Made by a program: the position numbers and the translations under genes
In this document: positions 28,485 through 38,500 of the stretch, piece after piece
Layout: every line of letters starts with the position of its first letter
How positions within the stretch are numbered: position 1 is the first letter of the stretch
The notes under the pieces: generated by a model
Told to the model about the DNA's origin: nothing
What the model saw: only the letters and a program-made list of their open reading frames with translations
Databases searched by the model: none
Origin: Zhengitettix transpicula
Taxonomy: Eukaryota; Arthropoda; Insecta; Orthoptera; Tetrigidae
Reading direction: 5' to 3'
DNA length: 64,000 bases
NCBI GenBank assembly: GCA_037074705.1
Contig: CM073591.1
Location: 136,469,032-136,533,031 of the forward strand

Positions 28485-28543
<59 letters not shown>

Positions 28544-31500
28544 CATTTCATTTAATAAAAACTTACTTTTGTTTTAAACTCTGCAGTTATTAGATATCAG
28601 TCTCAAGATTATTCAGTTGTATTTACTTGAATTTATTACACTGGATATTAAACAGATGAAAATTAATAATAGTCAACTGGCACTGTTTCCATCACATCCA
28701 TTGCCTCTTGCTTCTCCAATTTTACATTAAAAACATTTATTATTAAATTAACATTTTCAATTTGATTTTTAACTCTAATTTCATTTCCATTAACAATTCA
28801 AACATAATTTTATTTTTGACCTTTTCCTCTGACTCTACTGCCTTGAATACATTTTCTTGTTCTGCCATTTTTCAAAAACACAAATGCAAAATAAAACAAA
28901 TCTTTTATTTAATTGTTACCAACCTGCTCTTTTTCTGCTCACTTCTTACTTGAGTCACTTTCATAAGCAATTTTATTCAATCACTCTACACCTCCAGGGT
29001 GGCTTTCCACGACAAAGATTACTCACTCACAGCACAACATGAAAAATTCTCATTCTTCAGCAACTGTGACAACTAATTGTAAGATGCTGCAACTTAAATC
29101 CACAAGTCTATCAATTGTCCAAGCCTTCAGTGTGGAAATGTAATGTAACATATTTTATATATACCTTCACTGTATGGCTATTAGATCAGTCCTCTCAAAG
29201 TTCTCATAGCTCTAGTATTTAAAGGGGGCCGATAATTTTTTATTAAAGAAATTACCAAAACTTTAGTTAAACTCAACAAATTTATTATTTTCCAAACATG
29301 AAACATTTACAATATTCTCAGGATGTGGTTTTTATTGACATGACATTTCCAAAACTGATAAGTCATTAATTTTGCTTGCACTTTGCAAGTTTTTATCATG
29401 TCGTCACAAGTTTCTACTGGAGACTTGGCTGCTCACTCCTATCAGAGACTCGTCTGCTTGCTCCTATGAAAAACGAGTGTACTGTCAGGGCACAGTGCCA
29501 ACAATGCCGGCAGTACCGACTACAATTGAAAAACAGTTCTCCTGCTGACCAAAACAAATACAATACAGCCTAGGCTATATATATATATATATATAAGAAC
29601 TAATTTGGTGACGAAGTCACATTCGATCTTGGATAGTAAGGAAGGGTGGAAATAAATACGAGAAATCGGAGGATTATGCTTTATGTGAATTCATATACTC
29701 AGTCGTAGAATCACGAACAAAGAAAAGCTTATGCTCAAAACAGGGAGTAAGAAAGAAGGAGAAAGAAAGACTGAAAATGTATCAGGTGGGATTTGAACCT
29801 GCATGATCTGCTCGGTACAGAGACGCCTTAATGATCTCAGCCACCGGGTCAAGTTCCAGACCAGGCAAATATAGACAGTCTCATTATGGATAAATAGTTA
29901 CTTAGAGGAGGAATTTACAGAGTAGAAGGAATGAAGTATTAGGAGCATCCTTTAAGGAATAAATATACAGCGAAGTTGACTTACTTGAAATCAACAGATG
30001 GTTCAGTCGGCCTGAGGAGTGAAGATATTACAAATTATCGAGGTTCTGAGACCCCTTCATCAGGAGAGGTCTGAACTGCATGCCCAGTATTTGTAATATC
30101 TTCACTTCTCAGCCTGACTGAACCATCTGTTGATTTCAAGTAAGTCAACTTCACTCTTTCCTATCTAAATGTGTTATATATTATATATGTAAAGTCACCT
30201 GGGACAAAATAAAATTAAATCATTTCAAGAATATACATAATTGAAATAATTGGTATGGGTAGGACTGAGGTGACTTATCTGATTTGAGGTTTGGTTTCCT
30301 CATGTAGGACAGGGGAACTTCTTCAATTTTCAGAGGCTTTAGCCTCCTTTCTCAGGAGTGTCTCATCCTGCGTGCCAAAAGACCATGACATTGATTAAAA
30401 CAACACGTCTAGAAGAATATAAATCAAAAATCTCAATTGTGAATCTACCTGCATTTGTTTCAATGTTAATTGCTGTGGTTGTTTGTTTTATACAGTTGGA
30501 TCCACCCAATTCGCGACTCCTTTTCTTGCGTTCTGCAAGTGTGGGTTATTTGTTCGAACAGGCCTGGATGCTTTCAAATGCTCAGCAAGGTCGTTATCAA
30601 CATATTCTAATGGACATAATAGAAAAAGTAGCAACCAATATGATACGGTATGAATTGTAAACCTAATTTTATACTTATGAAATTTTAATTTAAACAATAA
30701 ATTTTGCCTATTGTAGTTTTAAATGTATTGAAAGTTAAAAAGTTTTTATTTTAACTCACCATATAATCTGTTTATATTATTATAGTATTAAACTTCTTGT
30801 TAAAGCATTATTAATTCTGTAAGGTACCTATTTCTCTCTCAGAACTTGAAGTTGATGGAAATATGTGGTAAAATCAAAATAGGCACACACACACACACAC
30901 ATTGTAAATAGAATATATTTTACACCGTAAAGCACATGGCCCCTGTAGTATTGAAAGAGGATATACATCAATACTTCAAATAAATATTTATATTAGGCCA
31001 GAAAAGTATTTAATTTGACAATAATCTCTTGTTGAGCATGTGAAGAGCCACATTTTTTGAATGTTTACCTTTTCAAGCCTACCCTTGTATACATCATAAC
31101 TGGTAAGACGACTCCTGTACCTTAATCGAGTCAAGAAATGTATTGGTACTTTAAATAAGCACATTAACTAAACAAACTGTACATTTAATACTTTGGTGCC
31201 TTAAGTAAGGTGATAATGCTTGTGGTGCCTTGAGAAACAAAAATACTATTGGTATTTTAGGAATTTTATAAATATAAGAATGGGGGAGAGGGTGAATTTG
31301 TCTCATCTAGTGTTTGTTCCTCAGTCTTAAGTAATGTGCACAAAGTTTGGTAGAAATTGGTCCATATGTTTAAGGTTATGCATAGAACATTTTAACAACC
31401 TTGTAAACCCACTCATAGGGACTGTTCTACAATTTAATTAGCGTGTTGAATGTCATAATTAAACCCAGTGACTTCCATAAGCCCTAAGCAAATCTGTTGT

Positions 31501-32562
31501 TTTCATTTTAGCATTATGTAACGGCCTTTCACCACCTTCCTCCCATAACTCTACACCTAGTGGCTGAACTACAAATTATACCCATATTGTGAGAATCTCA
31601 GAATTAACCTCACCGATTTCCATAACCCCAGAATGAAATGCCCGTAAATGTTGTTCCACTTACATGCTGAAAGGGGTTTGAAATTATACATAAATAATGT
31701 TGGGAGTAACTGCCAATCTCACTAATCCCTAAACATATTTATTGAACACAAATATCACATGTTTTAAAAAGTTCACCCCATTTCACTCCAGGGGAGTTGC
31801 CTAACAGTTTGAGAGGCTGACAGAAACCTTAGAGGCATGCACACAGCAATGCATTTAAGTTTCATCACTATTGGATGATTATATGACAATTTAATAAATA
31901 AACACATATACAGCCAATTTTTCAGAAAACATTAATTAATCAAAACAAAAATCATTATGATGTTTTGACCACAATTTTGGGACTTCCTCGGGCAATAAAG
32001 TTTGGAATGTATGCAGTCCCAAAAAGTGTGAACGAAACATCTTATTATAATTTGTTTTTTGATTAATTAATACATATTTTTTCTGACAAATTGGCTGTTT
32101 TTCTTCTGCTTATTTATTATTCAATTGAAATAACAAATTGTAATGATCTGTTTCATCACATTGTTTAGTTCTTCATTATGGCTTCACCTGATGAGCAAAT
32201 GCTTCTATTAATCAAAATTATTAGAATAGCTTTTAGCCTTCACATATGGTTTTTCCATCAAGGCAACACACTTCCTTAAGTTTTCGTAAACACACACTAT
32301 ATTTCTGATCAATGATGGACTACACAGTTTTTACACATAGGCATTCACAATTTAGTCAAGGATAAATAGACTCTATTGTTTGCATGAATATTGAATTATT
32401 ATATAAATCTTTTGGTTCATATGACATAATTTTTACAATAACTTCATTTTTATTTCTTTTAGGCCAAATATACATCATACTGTACCCTTTGATGCTATAT
32501 TAGAAGAAGCGAAATCAATGGAAGATGTTAAAGTTGGGAAAGTTGTAATGTTAGCATCATAA
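19201..32562 (+). CDS. CRYZL1: Quinone oxidoreductase-like protein 1 (zeta-crystallin-like), complete
   Basis: Seven plus-strand exons join in phase: 19201-19278, 19350-19626, 21196-21306, 22166-22431, 25648-25764, 30496-30647 and 32463-32562 (TAA), giving 366 aa; vertebrate CRYZL1 is about 350 aa. Family landmarks in order: LIKVKACALP and GSDISGIVQAIGSDV (GroES-like part, about residues 39-90), VGDLVVGIIPLD, SVKAYTALHYL (about 135-145), the nucleotide-binding turn LDGASSFGSICVQLAHHWGA (about 159-178), ETGGLGVDIILDN, KHELISCLAVGGRWV (about 262-276) and LDPPNSRLLFLRSAS from residue 284. The protein belongs to the medium-chain dehydrogenase/reductase superfamily, without the zinc ligands of classical alcohol dehydrogenases; the physiological substrate is poorly defined. 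The start is the only in-frame ATG of exon 1. Exon 1 has an unusual GTGCAG donor and a short 71-bp intron, so it is the least certain exon. No stop or frameshift was seen, so the gene looks functional. Confidence 0.93.
21554..22047. mobile_element. MITE, 494 bp, TIR CTGTATTTACTCGTGTAT, TA duplication
   Basis: The left end CTGTATTTACTCGTGTAT and the reverse complement of the right end match over 18 bases, and each end abuts a TA dinucleotide (21552-21553 and 22048-22049). The interior is AT-rich and non-coding. TA duplication suggests mobilisation by a Tc1/mariner- or pogo-type transposase. It lies in CRYZL1 intron 3. Confidence 0.75.
23110..23790 (+). mobile_element. LINE reverse transcriptase fossil
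   Basis: In broken frames: IDGRIKAEEVGQFEFRRNEG followed by TR (RT block with usual form QFGFR.G.GTR), EKDLNNVN (usual FDLEKAFDNVN region), IKLKGE-ISVLRFANYIF (catalytic FADD box changed to FANY) and LLQEKCRLKINRGEK. This is the RT core of an APE-type non-LTR retrotransposon. Multiple stops and frameshifts make it inactive. It lies in sense in CRYZL1 intron 4. Confidence 0.8.
24808..25234. mobile_element. MITE, ~427 bp, Harbinger-like TIR GGCYCCTTTCACACT
   Basis: GGCTCCTTTCACACTCTTC at the left end pairs with the reverse complement of the right end (GGCCCCTTTCACACTTTT). ATAA flanks both sides (24804-24807 and 25235-25238), containing the TAA-type target typical of PIF/Harbinger elements. It is non-coding, in CRYZL1 intron 4. 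Confidence 0.7.
25837..25895. repeat. (TA)n microsatellite 1
   Basis: An uninterrupted TA tract of about 58 bases. It directly precedes the TGTAATAA start of the first 1-kb unit. Confidence 0.95.
25896..26926. mobile_element. Unit A (1.03 kb) between TA tracts, TGTAAT...TACA ends; solo-LTR-like
   Basis: The unit starts TGTAATAA right after one (TA)n tract and ends ...ACTACA right before another. Ordered blocks shared with unit B include ACTGGGTTTGATAA (26065 here, 27118 there), TCTGACT.TTATC.TTTAA and GACTTCTGTATG (26526 and about 27554). TG...CA ends with a short inverted repeat suggest a solo LTR or a terminal-repeat element. There is no open frame of note. It lies in CRYZL1 intron 5. Confidence 0.5.
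26927..26976. repeat. (TA)n microsatellite 2
   Basis: A TA tract of about 50 bases separating unit A from unit B. Confidence 0.95.
26977..28487. mobile_element. Unit B (1.5 kb) between TA tracts, TGTAAT...ATTACA ends, internal repeats
   Basis: Starts TGTAATAA and ends ATTACA, an inverted 6-bp terminus with TG/CA ends. The first 600 bp parallels unit A. The remainder is CpG- and C-rich and carries four copies of a CAGGACCTGCAATTACTTTG-like block near 27832, 27973, 28177 and 28373. The last 50 bp contains a direct duplication of ATGCATTCCCTCAATGCATT (28437 and 28465). Confidence 0.5.
28488..28542. repeat. (TA)n microsatellite 3
   Basis: A TA tract of about 54 bases closing unit B on its right side. 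Confidence 0.95.
29578..29851 (-). mobile_element. tRNA-derived SINE with (TA)n tail
   Basis: On the minus strand an A-box-like TGGCTGAGATCATTAAGG (29843-29826) and an exact B-box GGTTCAAATCCC (29799-29788) form a tRNA-Ser/Leu-like head. A roughly 190-bp unrelated body follows and ends in a TA tract (29595-29576). The head cannot form a good acceptor stem, so it is not a working tRNA. It lies in CRYZL1 intron 5. Confidence 0.75.
29971..30176. mobile_element. Foldback element (205 bp)
   Basis: The left arm 29971-30040 (GAAATCAACAGATGGTTCAG, GTGAAGATATTACAAAT) and the right arm 30088-30145 are near-perfect inverted copies. The right arm extends to 30176 with TTTCCTATCTAAATGTGTTA. The loop read on the minus strand has CTCCTGATGAAGGGGTCTCA then GAACCTCG (30066-30039). 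This family also occurs at 9.9 and 45 kb. Confidence 0.8.
30884..30901. repeat. (CA)n microsatellite
   Basis: A short CA repeat of about 18 bases in CRYZL1 intron 6. Confidence 0.9.
31290..31830 (-). repeat. Diverged inverted copy of the 4-8-kb array monomer
   Basis: The reverse complement contains the array landmarks: GGGTTTAATTATGACATT near 31445-31470, a TTTGTGTTCAATAAATAT block near 31735-31755, and a block near 31770-31790 matching the AAACATG-type segment. A GTTTGGTAGAAATTGGTC segment at about 31340-31360 is shared with the copy at 35 kb. This shows that the family is dispersed and not only a local satellite. Confidence 0.65.
31886..32126. mobile_element. Foldback element (240 bp)
   Basis: Arms containing ACAGCCAATTTTTCAGAAAA, ATTAATTAATCAAAAC and AATTTTGGGACT (31886-31983) are mirrored at 32010-32126. 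The right arm has GTGAACGAAACATC. Its outer part (TCTGACAAATTGGCTGTTTT) matches a single-arm copy at 61.6 kb. Confidence 0.8.
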
Positions 32563-32610
32563 ATATATTTAACTAATGAAAATTATTTATTGCCATCTTA
32601 ATAATTAGTT

Positions 32611-32631
32611 AATAAATTTAGAAAAAATAAA
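32611..32631 (+). terminator. Two AATAAA polyadenylation signals of CRYZL1
   Basis: AATAAA occurs at 32611-32616 and again at 32626-32631, about 50-65 bases after the CRYZL1 stop codon. Their position and orientation fit a short 3' UTR. Confidence 0.55.
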
Positions 32632-33640
32632 CTGCTTATAGAAGATATACACGAACACAATTTTAATGGTTCCTAATAAAATTATAAGAGCTTAACTCAA
32701 ATTCTGTATAAAAATGATAATATTAAAATACGAGTTAAATGAATATTTAGTGTTAACATTTGAATGTGTAATTATATAATACAGTACCTGAGCTTCAAAA
32801 ACTATGTAATTCCTCTTTTTGTTCTTTAATGAAACTGTTATGACTTGTAAAAAAATTGTCTGACTTATGGATTCTGCATATTTAACTGATTTAATCCCAT
32901 CATTTAATTAAGTCTATTGAAGTTCTGTAATTAATAGCATTATGTATAGCCTCTTTTTATAAATATTCTCAGAATTAATGAGAACCCAATTAAAAATTTA
33001 CATAATTACGATATTGGTATGGAAAGGAAAGATTGTGGCTTACCTGAAGTACGGTGTAGCTATAGGGAACCGAAGAAACATTTTGTTGCTGTTAGTAATT
33101 TTTTGATTTTAGAAATAATTGTGTAATTGAGAGATCATTGCTGTTATTGAAAATTAATCATTGAATTCCAAAAATGTTTTTACATTGAGTGAAAACTTTT
33201 AATAAATACTTTGCAAATGATATGGTTAATTGGAATTTAATTGTGTAAAATGTTTAACTCACAATAATTTTTTCATTATTAGGTATTCATTAATGCATTT
33301 AACCCACCATCTGTATTCCGTCCTTCAAAACAAAGCACAATATTATGCAACTGTAATAGATACCACTCACTTAAATAACTGTAACATGGAACCTACAACT
33401 GTACATATATTTTATACTTTATATTTGTTTAATAACTTTTCCTGTAACATGAAAAATATTTTATCAAATATTTATTATTTATGTAGTTTTCCTATAATAG
33501 TAACTTATTAACTTTCCACAAAACTCTAGGATATAGATAATTGATTATGTCACACTATAAATTGTGTATACCACTCAAAATTTTATTTGACAACTTTAAG
33601 CAATACAAAATTTTAATTATGTACTCCATGTAACATTGCA

Positions 33641-33646
33641 TTTATT
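33641..33646 (-). terminator. Polyadenylation signal for the 34-kb terminal exon
   Basis: TTTATT on the plus strand reads AATAAA on the minus strand, about 113 bases after the TGA. It lies in the convergent gap between this exon and CRYZL1. Confidence 0.4.
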
Positions 33647-33758
33647 CACATTAATATATTCTTCTTTCACTTTGTATGTACTTAGTGTTATTAAAATATT
33701 CAAATATAAAGATAAAACAAAGTATATATGTTAAGTATTTACAATTGAATGTTGATTA

Positions 33759-34310
33759 TCATAAGGATGAAATTTCTTTGTTATCTGATACTGAAGCATC
33801 ACTTTCTTTCAATACACATATTCTTTCATTTTGAGAAATCACTGTACACTCCCTCAGCTTTAAGCCTGATATCACCACATCTTGTCTTCCAAGCTCTTCC
33901 CCTTTACATTTACTTGTATCCTCATTCTCTGGTGTTGGTAAAACTTTAACTTCTTGCTCAAGTTTTATTTTTTTTGTACATGGCGATGAAGTTCTCAGTG
34001 GATCGAAAACAGGACTGTCAGTAAATCCTGGACCTAAAATAAAAGATGAATCTTCTGGCTCATTAGAAAGGAGTTGTGGAAAGTCAAAGTAGGATGGGGG
34101 GGCAAAGCAAGAAGAGCTTGGTGGTGATGATAGTTCTGTGTTATGGTAGTAAAGCAGACTTGGCCATGAACTTGGAGATAGAAGTATATCACTTGCTTCC
34201 ATCTTGTCAGGTGGTGGAGAAAACACAAAAGGAGGTATGCTCGTTTGGAAATCATCAGGAACGAGAAGAGGTGAGGAATGGTTGACTCTGCCAGATTTAA
34301 GGTCAGTGTT
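33759..34310 (-). CDS. Alternative or separate 3'-terminal exon, Ser/Pro-rich (184 codons incl. stop)
   Basis: An acceptor (TTATTTCAG) is followed by an open frame from 34310 to a TGA at 33759, starting NTDLKSGRVNHSSPLLVP in phase 0. It is rich in Ser and Pro (DILLSPSSWPSLLYY, PPSSSCFAPPSYFDFPQLL), then contains CTKKIKLEQEVKVLPTP, which resembles a sumoylation-type IKLEQE site, and ends DNKEISSL. Its codon use and composition look coding. The phase-0 entry matches the donor at 43353 of the polyQ gene on the same strand, so the two may be alternative last exons giving different C-termini. It could instead be the last exon of another gene. AATAAA on the minus strand at 33646-33641 fits its 3' end. 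Confidence 0.68.
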   Translation of the reverse strand, partial: NTDLKSGRVNHSSPLLVPDDFQTSIPPFVFSPPPDKMEASDILLSPSSWPSLLYYHNTELSSPPSSSCFAPPSYFDFPQLLSNEPEDSSFILGPGFTDSPVFDPLRTSSPCTKKIKLEQEVKVLPTPENEDTSKCKGEELGRQDVVISGLKLRECTVISQNERICVLKESDASVSDNKEISSL

Positions 34311-35089
34311 CTGAAATAAGAACAATTTATTCTATTACCATTCGCATAATACTCTTTGATTGAATTTTCACAATTAATTTTTTACTATCTGTAACCTTCT
34401 CATAGTATTGGATAATGACTATAAAGTTGCAAACTATATTTTCATCAAATGACTATGGTATTAGCCACATTAAGAGACTGTTGATTAAAAAAAATACAAT
34501 TTAGTGAGATTTGATTAACATTTCTTTCAGACCTGCCACTTGTTTATACCAATATATGAACAAATCTGTACAAGAGAATAAAAATTATTTTATAATAATT
34601 CAGTGCCAATTTATTTAGTGGATACCAGCTCTATTTTATTAATATTATAATATATATGCCCGAGTATTTATTTAAATTAGCCTGGAGAAGGAATTAATTC
34701 AACACTAACCTCTTGTTAAACATTCCATTTAACCAGCATCAATAGCACCAGTGTTTGGAACAAATACTCATTTACATTCCCCACCATGACCTAATCCTTC
34801 GGCATCTAACTTCAAATAAACCAGGTTGATGACTGACGGTATAAGAATTCTCTGTTTGCATAAAATATAAGTGTCTAAAAATAACAACGAATTAAAATGG
34901 TAAAATAGTACTTGCTAGCTTAAGAAAGTCTCAAACTACTCCCAGTGCTTGAAAGGAGTAAAGAAATACAACCTTTAATTAAATTGAGACCAAAATATAG
35001 CTGGTACCCTAAAAAAAACTTCACCGGTAATTAAGAGGCTCAAAGCTACTCTGAGTAACCTTTTGTACACCTCTACGATTTATTAACTA

Positions 35090-35565
35090 CCATGCTTAAT
35101 GCGAGAATTAAACTCTGCAACTCCTATATCTCTGGAATCAACACAATTTCTTTTTTTTTTCATTACTTTTTATGTAAACCCCTTTCATGACCATCTGTAC
35201 GTTAAGGATGCTCCCCTCCCTTTGACTTTTGGAATTGAAATTAGAGTTAATAATTCTAGAACGACAATATCAAATAGTGTCCCCAAAAACGTTTTATTAA
35301 TGATGGCTGTTTAGGAATGTTTTTATATTCCCCCACCCCTAGAGGCAGTAGGTGTGTCTTAATCCCTCAGTGTTTGTTCCTGGATCATAAGTAACGTGCA
35401 AAGTTTGGTAGAAATTGGTCTACTCTTTTAAGATTGTATACAGAAATTTGTTTCACTCCCTTCCAGCCCCACGCCTAGGGGCTGAACTACATCTTAACTG
35501 TCTGGTCAATGTCAGAATTAAACTCTGTTGTGACTTCCATAACCCCTGATTCAACGAGTCTCTCT
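35090..35565 (-). repeat. Second diverged inverted copy of the array monomer
   Basis: Two monomer starts are seen on the minus strand: AGAGTTTAATTCT forms near 35103 and 35515, and GGGGTTATGGAAGTCAC near 35535-35555. The segment GTTTGGTAGAAATTGGTC at about 35404-35421 matches the 31-kb copy. No open frame is present. Confidence 0.6.
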
Positions 35566-35569
35566 ACTC

Positions 35570-38500
35570 TGTTAAAAACCCAAGAAGACTTCATTCATTC
35601 TCTACACTCTGAAAGACAACATTCTTTATTACTCCCCTTTTTCAATCAAGTGTTATTGTTCACAATTGTTTTGTTATTACTACAGTTTTGAATGTGTCAC
35701 ATGGCTAAATGTGTAGTTATTGGGTTTCAGAATTTTGTATCCTTACTCTGAAAAAATGATAACTCGAGTAGTAAAACATTTTTTTTTGCTAAACAGAAGA
35801 ACTAGCTTTAATTCAAAATTCTGTAAATTATCTAAAATAGTCTCCTGGACATGATTGAGTCAAAACTTCAAGCCTAACCACTTGTTTATAGACTTCCACA
35901 AATTTATTGGCATATTTGAAATGTTTAAACCGCTGAAATATATGTTTTTATTAAGCTTGTTCACTAAAACTACTCTTAACAATTCAACAGGTTCCTTCAG
36001 CATTTTTCTTGGTTGCAATAAAACTAAAACTCTGATATTCATATGCCAGTTAGTAGACTAGTCTTAAATTTTGAACAGTAATTTGTATCATATCAAATTG
36101 AATTTTCTTTAACATAATCATTACTTATATTTATTTCAATTATAATTTATATAATCAGCAGTCTCTTAATATAAACAACAGAAAATAAAATATTACTTAA
36201 AAATTTAGGCAGATATCACAAGGAAATTACATATTTTTAATTCAAATTTGTATGAATTATTTATTGGAGTTGTGGGAAAAAGAGGGTTTTGAATAAAATA
36301 CTAAGTCAATGCAATATATTTATTTTTCTTAAATGTCAGTTAAATGCATGATATCACCTTGATATGCATTTTAATCAACATTGCATGTTTATATACCATA
36401 TTTAGGAATACACAGTTAACATCAAACTTTGGTAAATCATTTGTACAATGTTTCTTGCTGGTGTTTTTAACTAGATTGACATGGGTCTTTATATTACCAT
36501 AATTTTAAAAATATATATTTAATATGAAAGAGTTCAAAACTTTCTTTATTTTACTGTTACTGAATATAATTATCCTATAGAAAAAAAATTAAAGAAAATA
36601 TTTCTCTTACTCTACAAAATTAACCAAATTTAACACAAATGTAATGCTATTTTTAAATTATAATGTAAAAGATATGGTATCAATGTGAGTAAATATTTGA
36701 GGAAAACATTTTTATAAAACTTCATACAACCCTCACAAAATTGTCTAAATATGTTTAATGATGAACTTCTCAGTAAAGGAACAATGAATTTAGTTTAAAC
36801 AAATAAAAATAGTTTTTTAAGCAGACGGTATCTTTCCATGTATCTTGTAAACAGTAAGATGCCAATCTTAAAAAAATACATGTGAAACATTTTACTGTCA
36901 TCAAGATGTATAAATTAAAGTCCGCAAAATTATCACGACATTTTCAGAATTACACTTTAATATATGGAAGAACTATCTCTAACTCCTAATAATCAGCAGC
37001 TCTTTTCCTTTAAATTATTTCAAAAGTTTAAAACATTAACATTAATTATATTTTTAACTTTTGTTCATTGAACATTCATACATTACCTTTTTAATAACAT
37101 AATTTTTGTGTTGTTTTAACAAGTGTTTATAACAAAACTACACACTTATTTTGTGTAAAATGCTGTTAAAATATCAATAAAATAGATGCACAAAAGGAAA
37201 AAATTCAGACACACATTACTGTAGAATATATTACACTAATATAATTTGGCAGTTCAATTGTTTTGCAAAATATTTTTTTTAATTTTTCTTTGAATATATT
37301 AACTAAACTGTTGCAATGAAATCATACTGAGATTTTTTTATGGGAAGTATATGAAATAATAAAATACTTGTCATTTAGCTAACAATGCGGTCATAATCAG
37401 ACAAATTAAAATCTGAGTGCCATCCATAAGCATGGAGGAATTCTACATGCACAAGCTAAATCCTTACAGCACCACCACTCCCCTCCCCCAAACCCAAGAT
37501 TGTTTCAAGCTTTAGCACTAACAATTGAAAAGAATCTTAAGAATTTATTAAATGTAAATTTGGTTCAAAAGGAAATAAATATAGATTTTGATTTGACAAA
37601 ATATGTCTCATCACACAAAACCTTTAAACCAATGACAGTATATTTATAAATGTTAATTTACTTCATACTTAATAATATTACAATTCTTTCTGTTAGCCTT
37701 TTAATTCAAAACAGAGAAAATTGTAAGCTATCTTCTATTCCTCAAAAACATGTAATTCACCAATATATAAGGCACTCCAAGTTTTGGACTACACATTCTC
37801 GACATATCTTAAAATTACAAGTTTTAAATTATTTTCAAGGGTCTCAAACAGTGAAAATTCTGCTACAGAAAAAGTTATATAAATGTGGTAGTAAATATTT
37901 ATCCGTCCATCTTCAGATTTAAAGGTCAACAGCTCAGGAGGCAAACAGATAGGACAGACTTTTGAATTGTCTAATGCTATAAATTAAATATATATATTTA
38001 TTATTTGCTACAATATAATTTATGATCCGCTATATATCATTTCTATGTATATAATATACATTTTAACCAGTAAGTCAATAAATTCTGAAGAATGAATGCA
38101 ACTTTGGCAAAATCAGCTTTCTCCATGGTTCTTGTTCAAGAAGATTTGGTACTTGAAACCACTACTTGTACTTTTTTACACTTCAACTTCACAATACTAT
38201 CACTTAAAATGTCCCAATATTTTTAGTGTACAGGCTAGTTTTGAGATTCTGTAAATATCCAAGTACCTTTGAATATCACATTAAGCAAAAGAGATGCTTA
38301 CATCCCTTGTAGGACACACACTTTACAAATATTACTGCAACTAATATAATAAGCTCTAAACTTAAGCAATTTGCATTTTCCCAATCAATGCACTTTCGAA
38401 AATATCACTTTGGAAACCACATGACAACTAATAAAATGTGTCTGAAGGTATTAATTTTTCCAAACAGTACTAGACACTATTTATTAGCCAATGGTGTAGT

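Noticed and set aside
25716..28593. Several ORFs with Ile-Tyr repeats.
   Set aside because: They are translations of (TA)n microsatellites; only 25648-25764, in another frame, is a real exon.
29780..29851. tRNA gene call on the minus strand.
   Set aside because: The ends do not pair into an acceptor stem and a SINE body follows, so it is tRNA-derived only.
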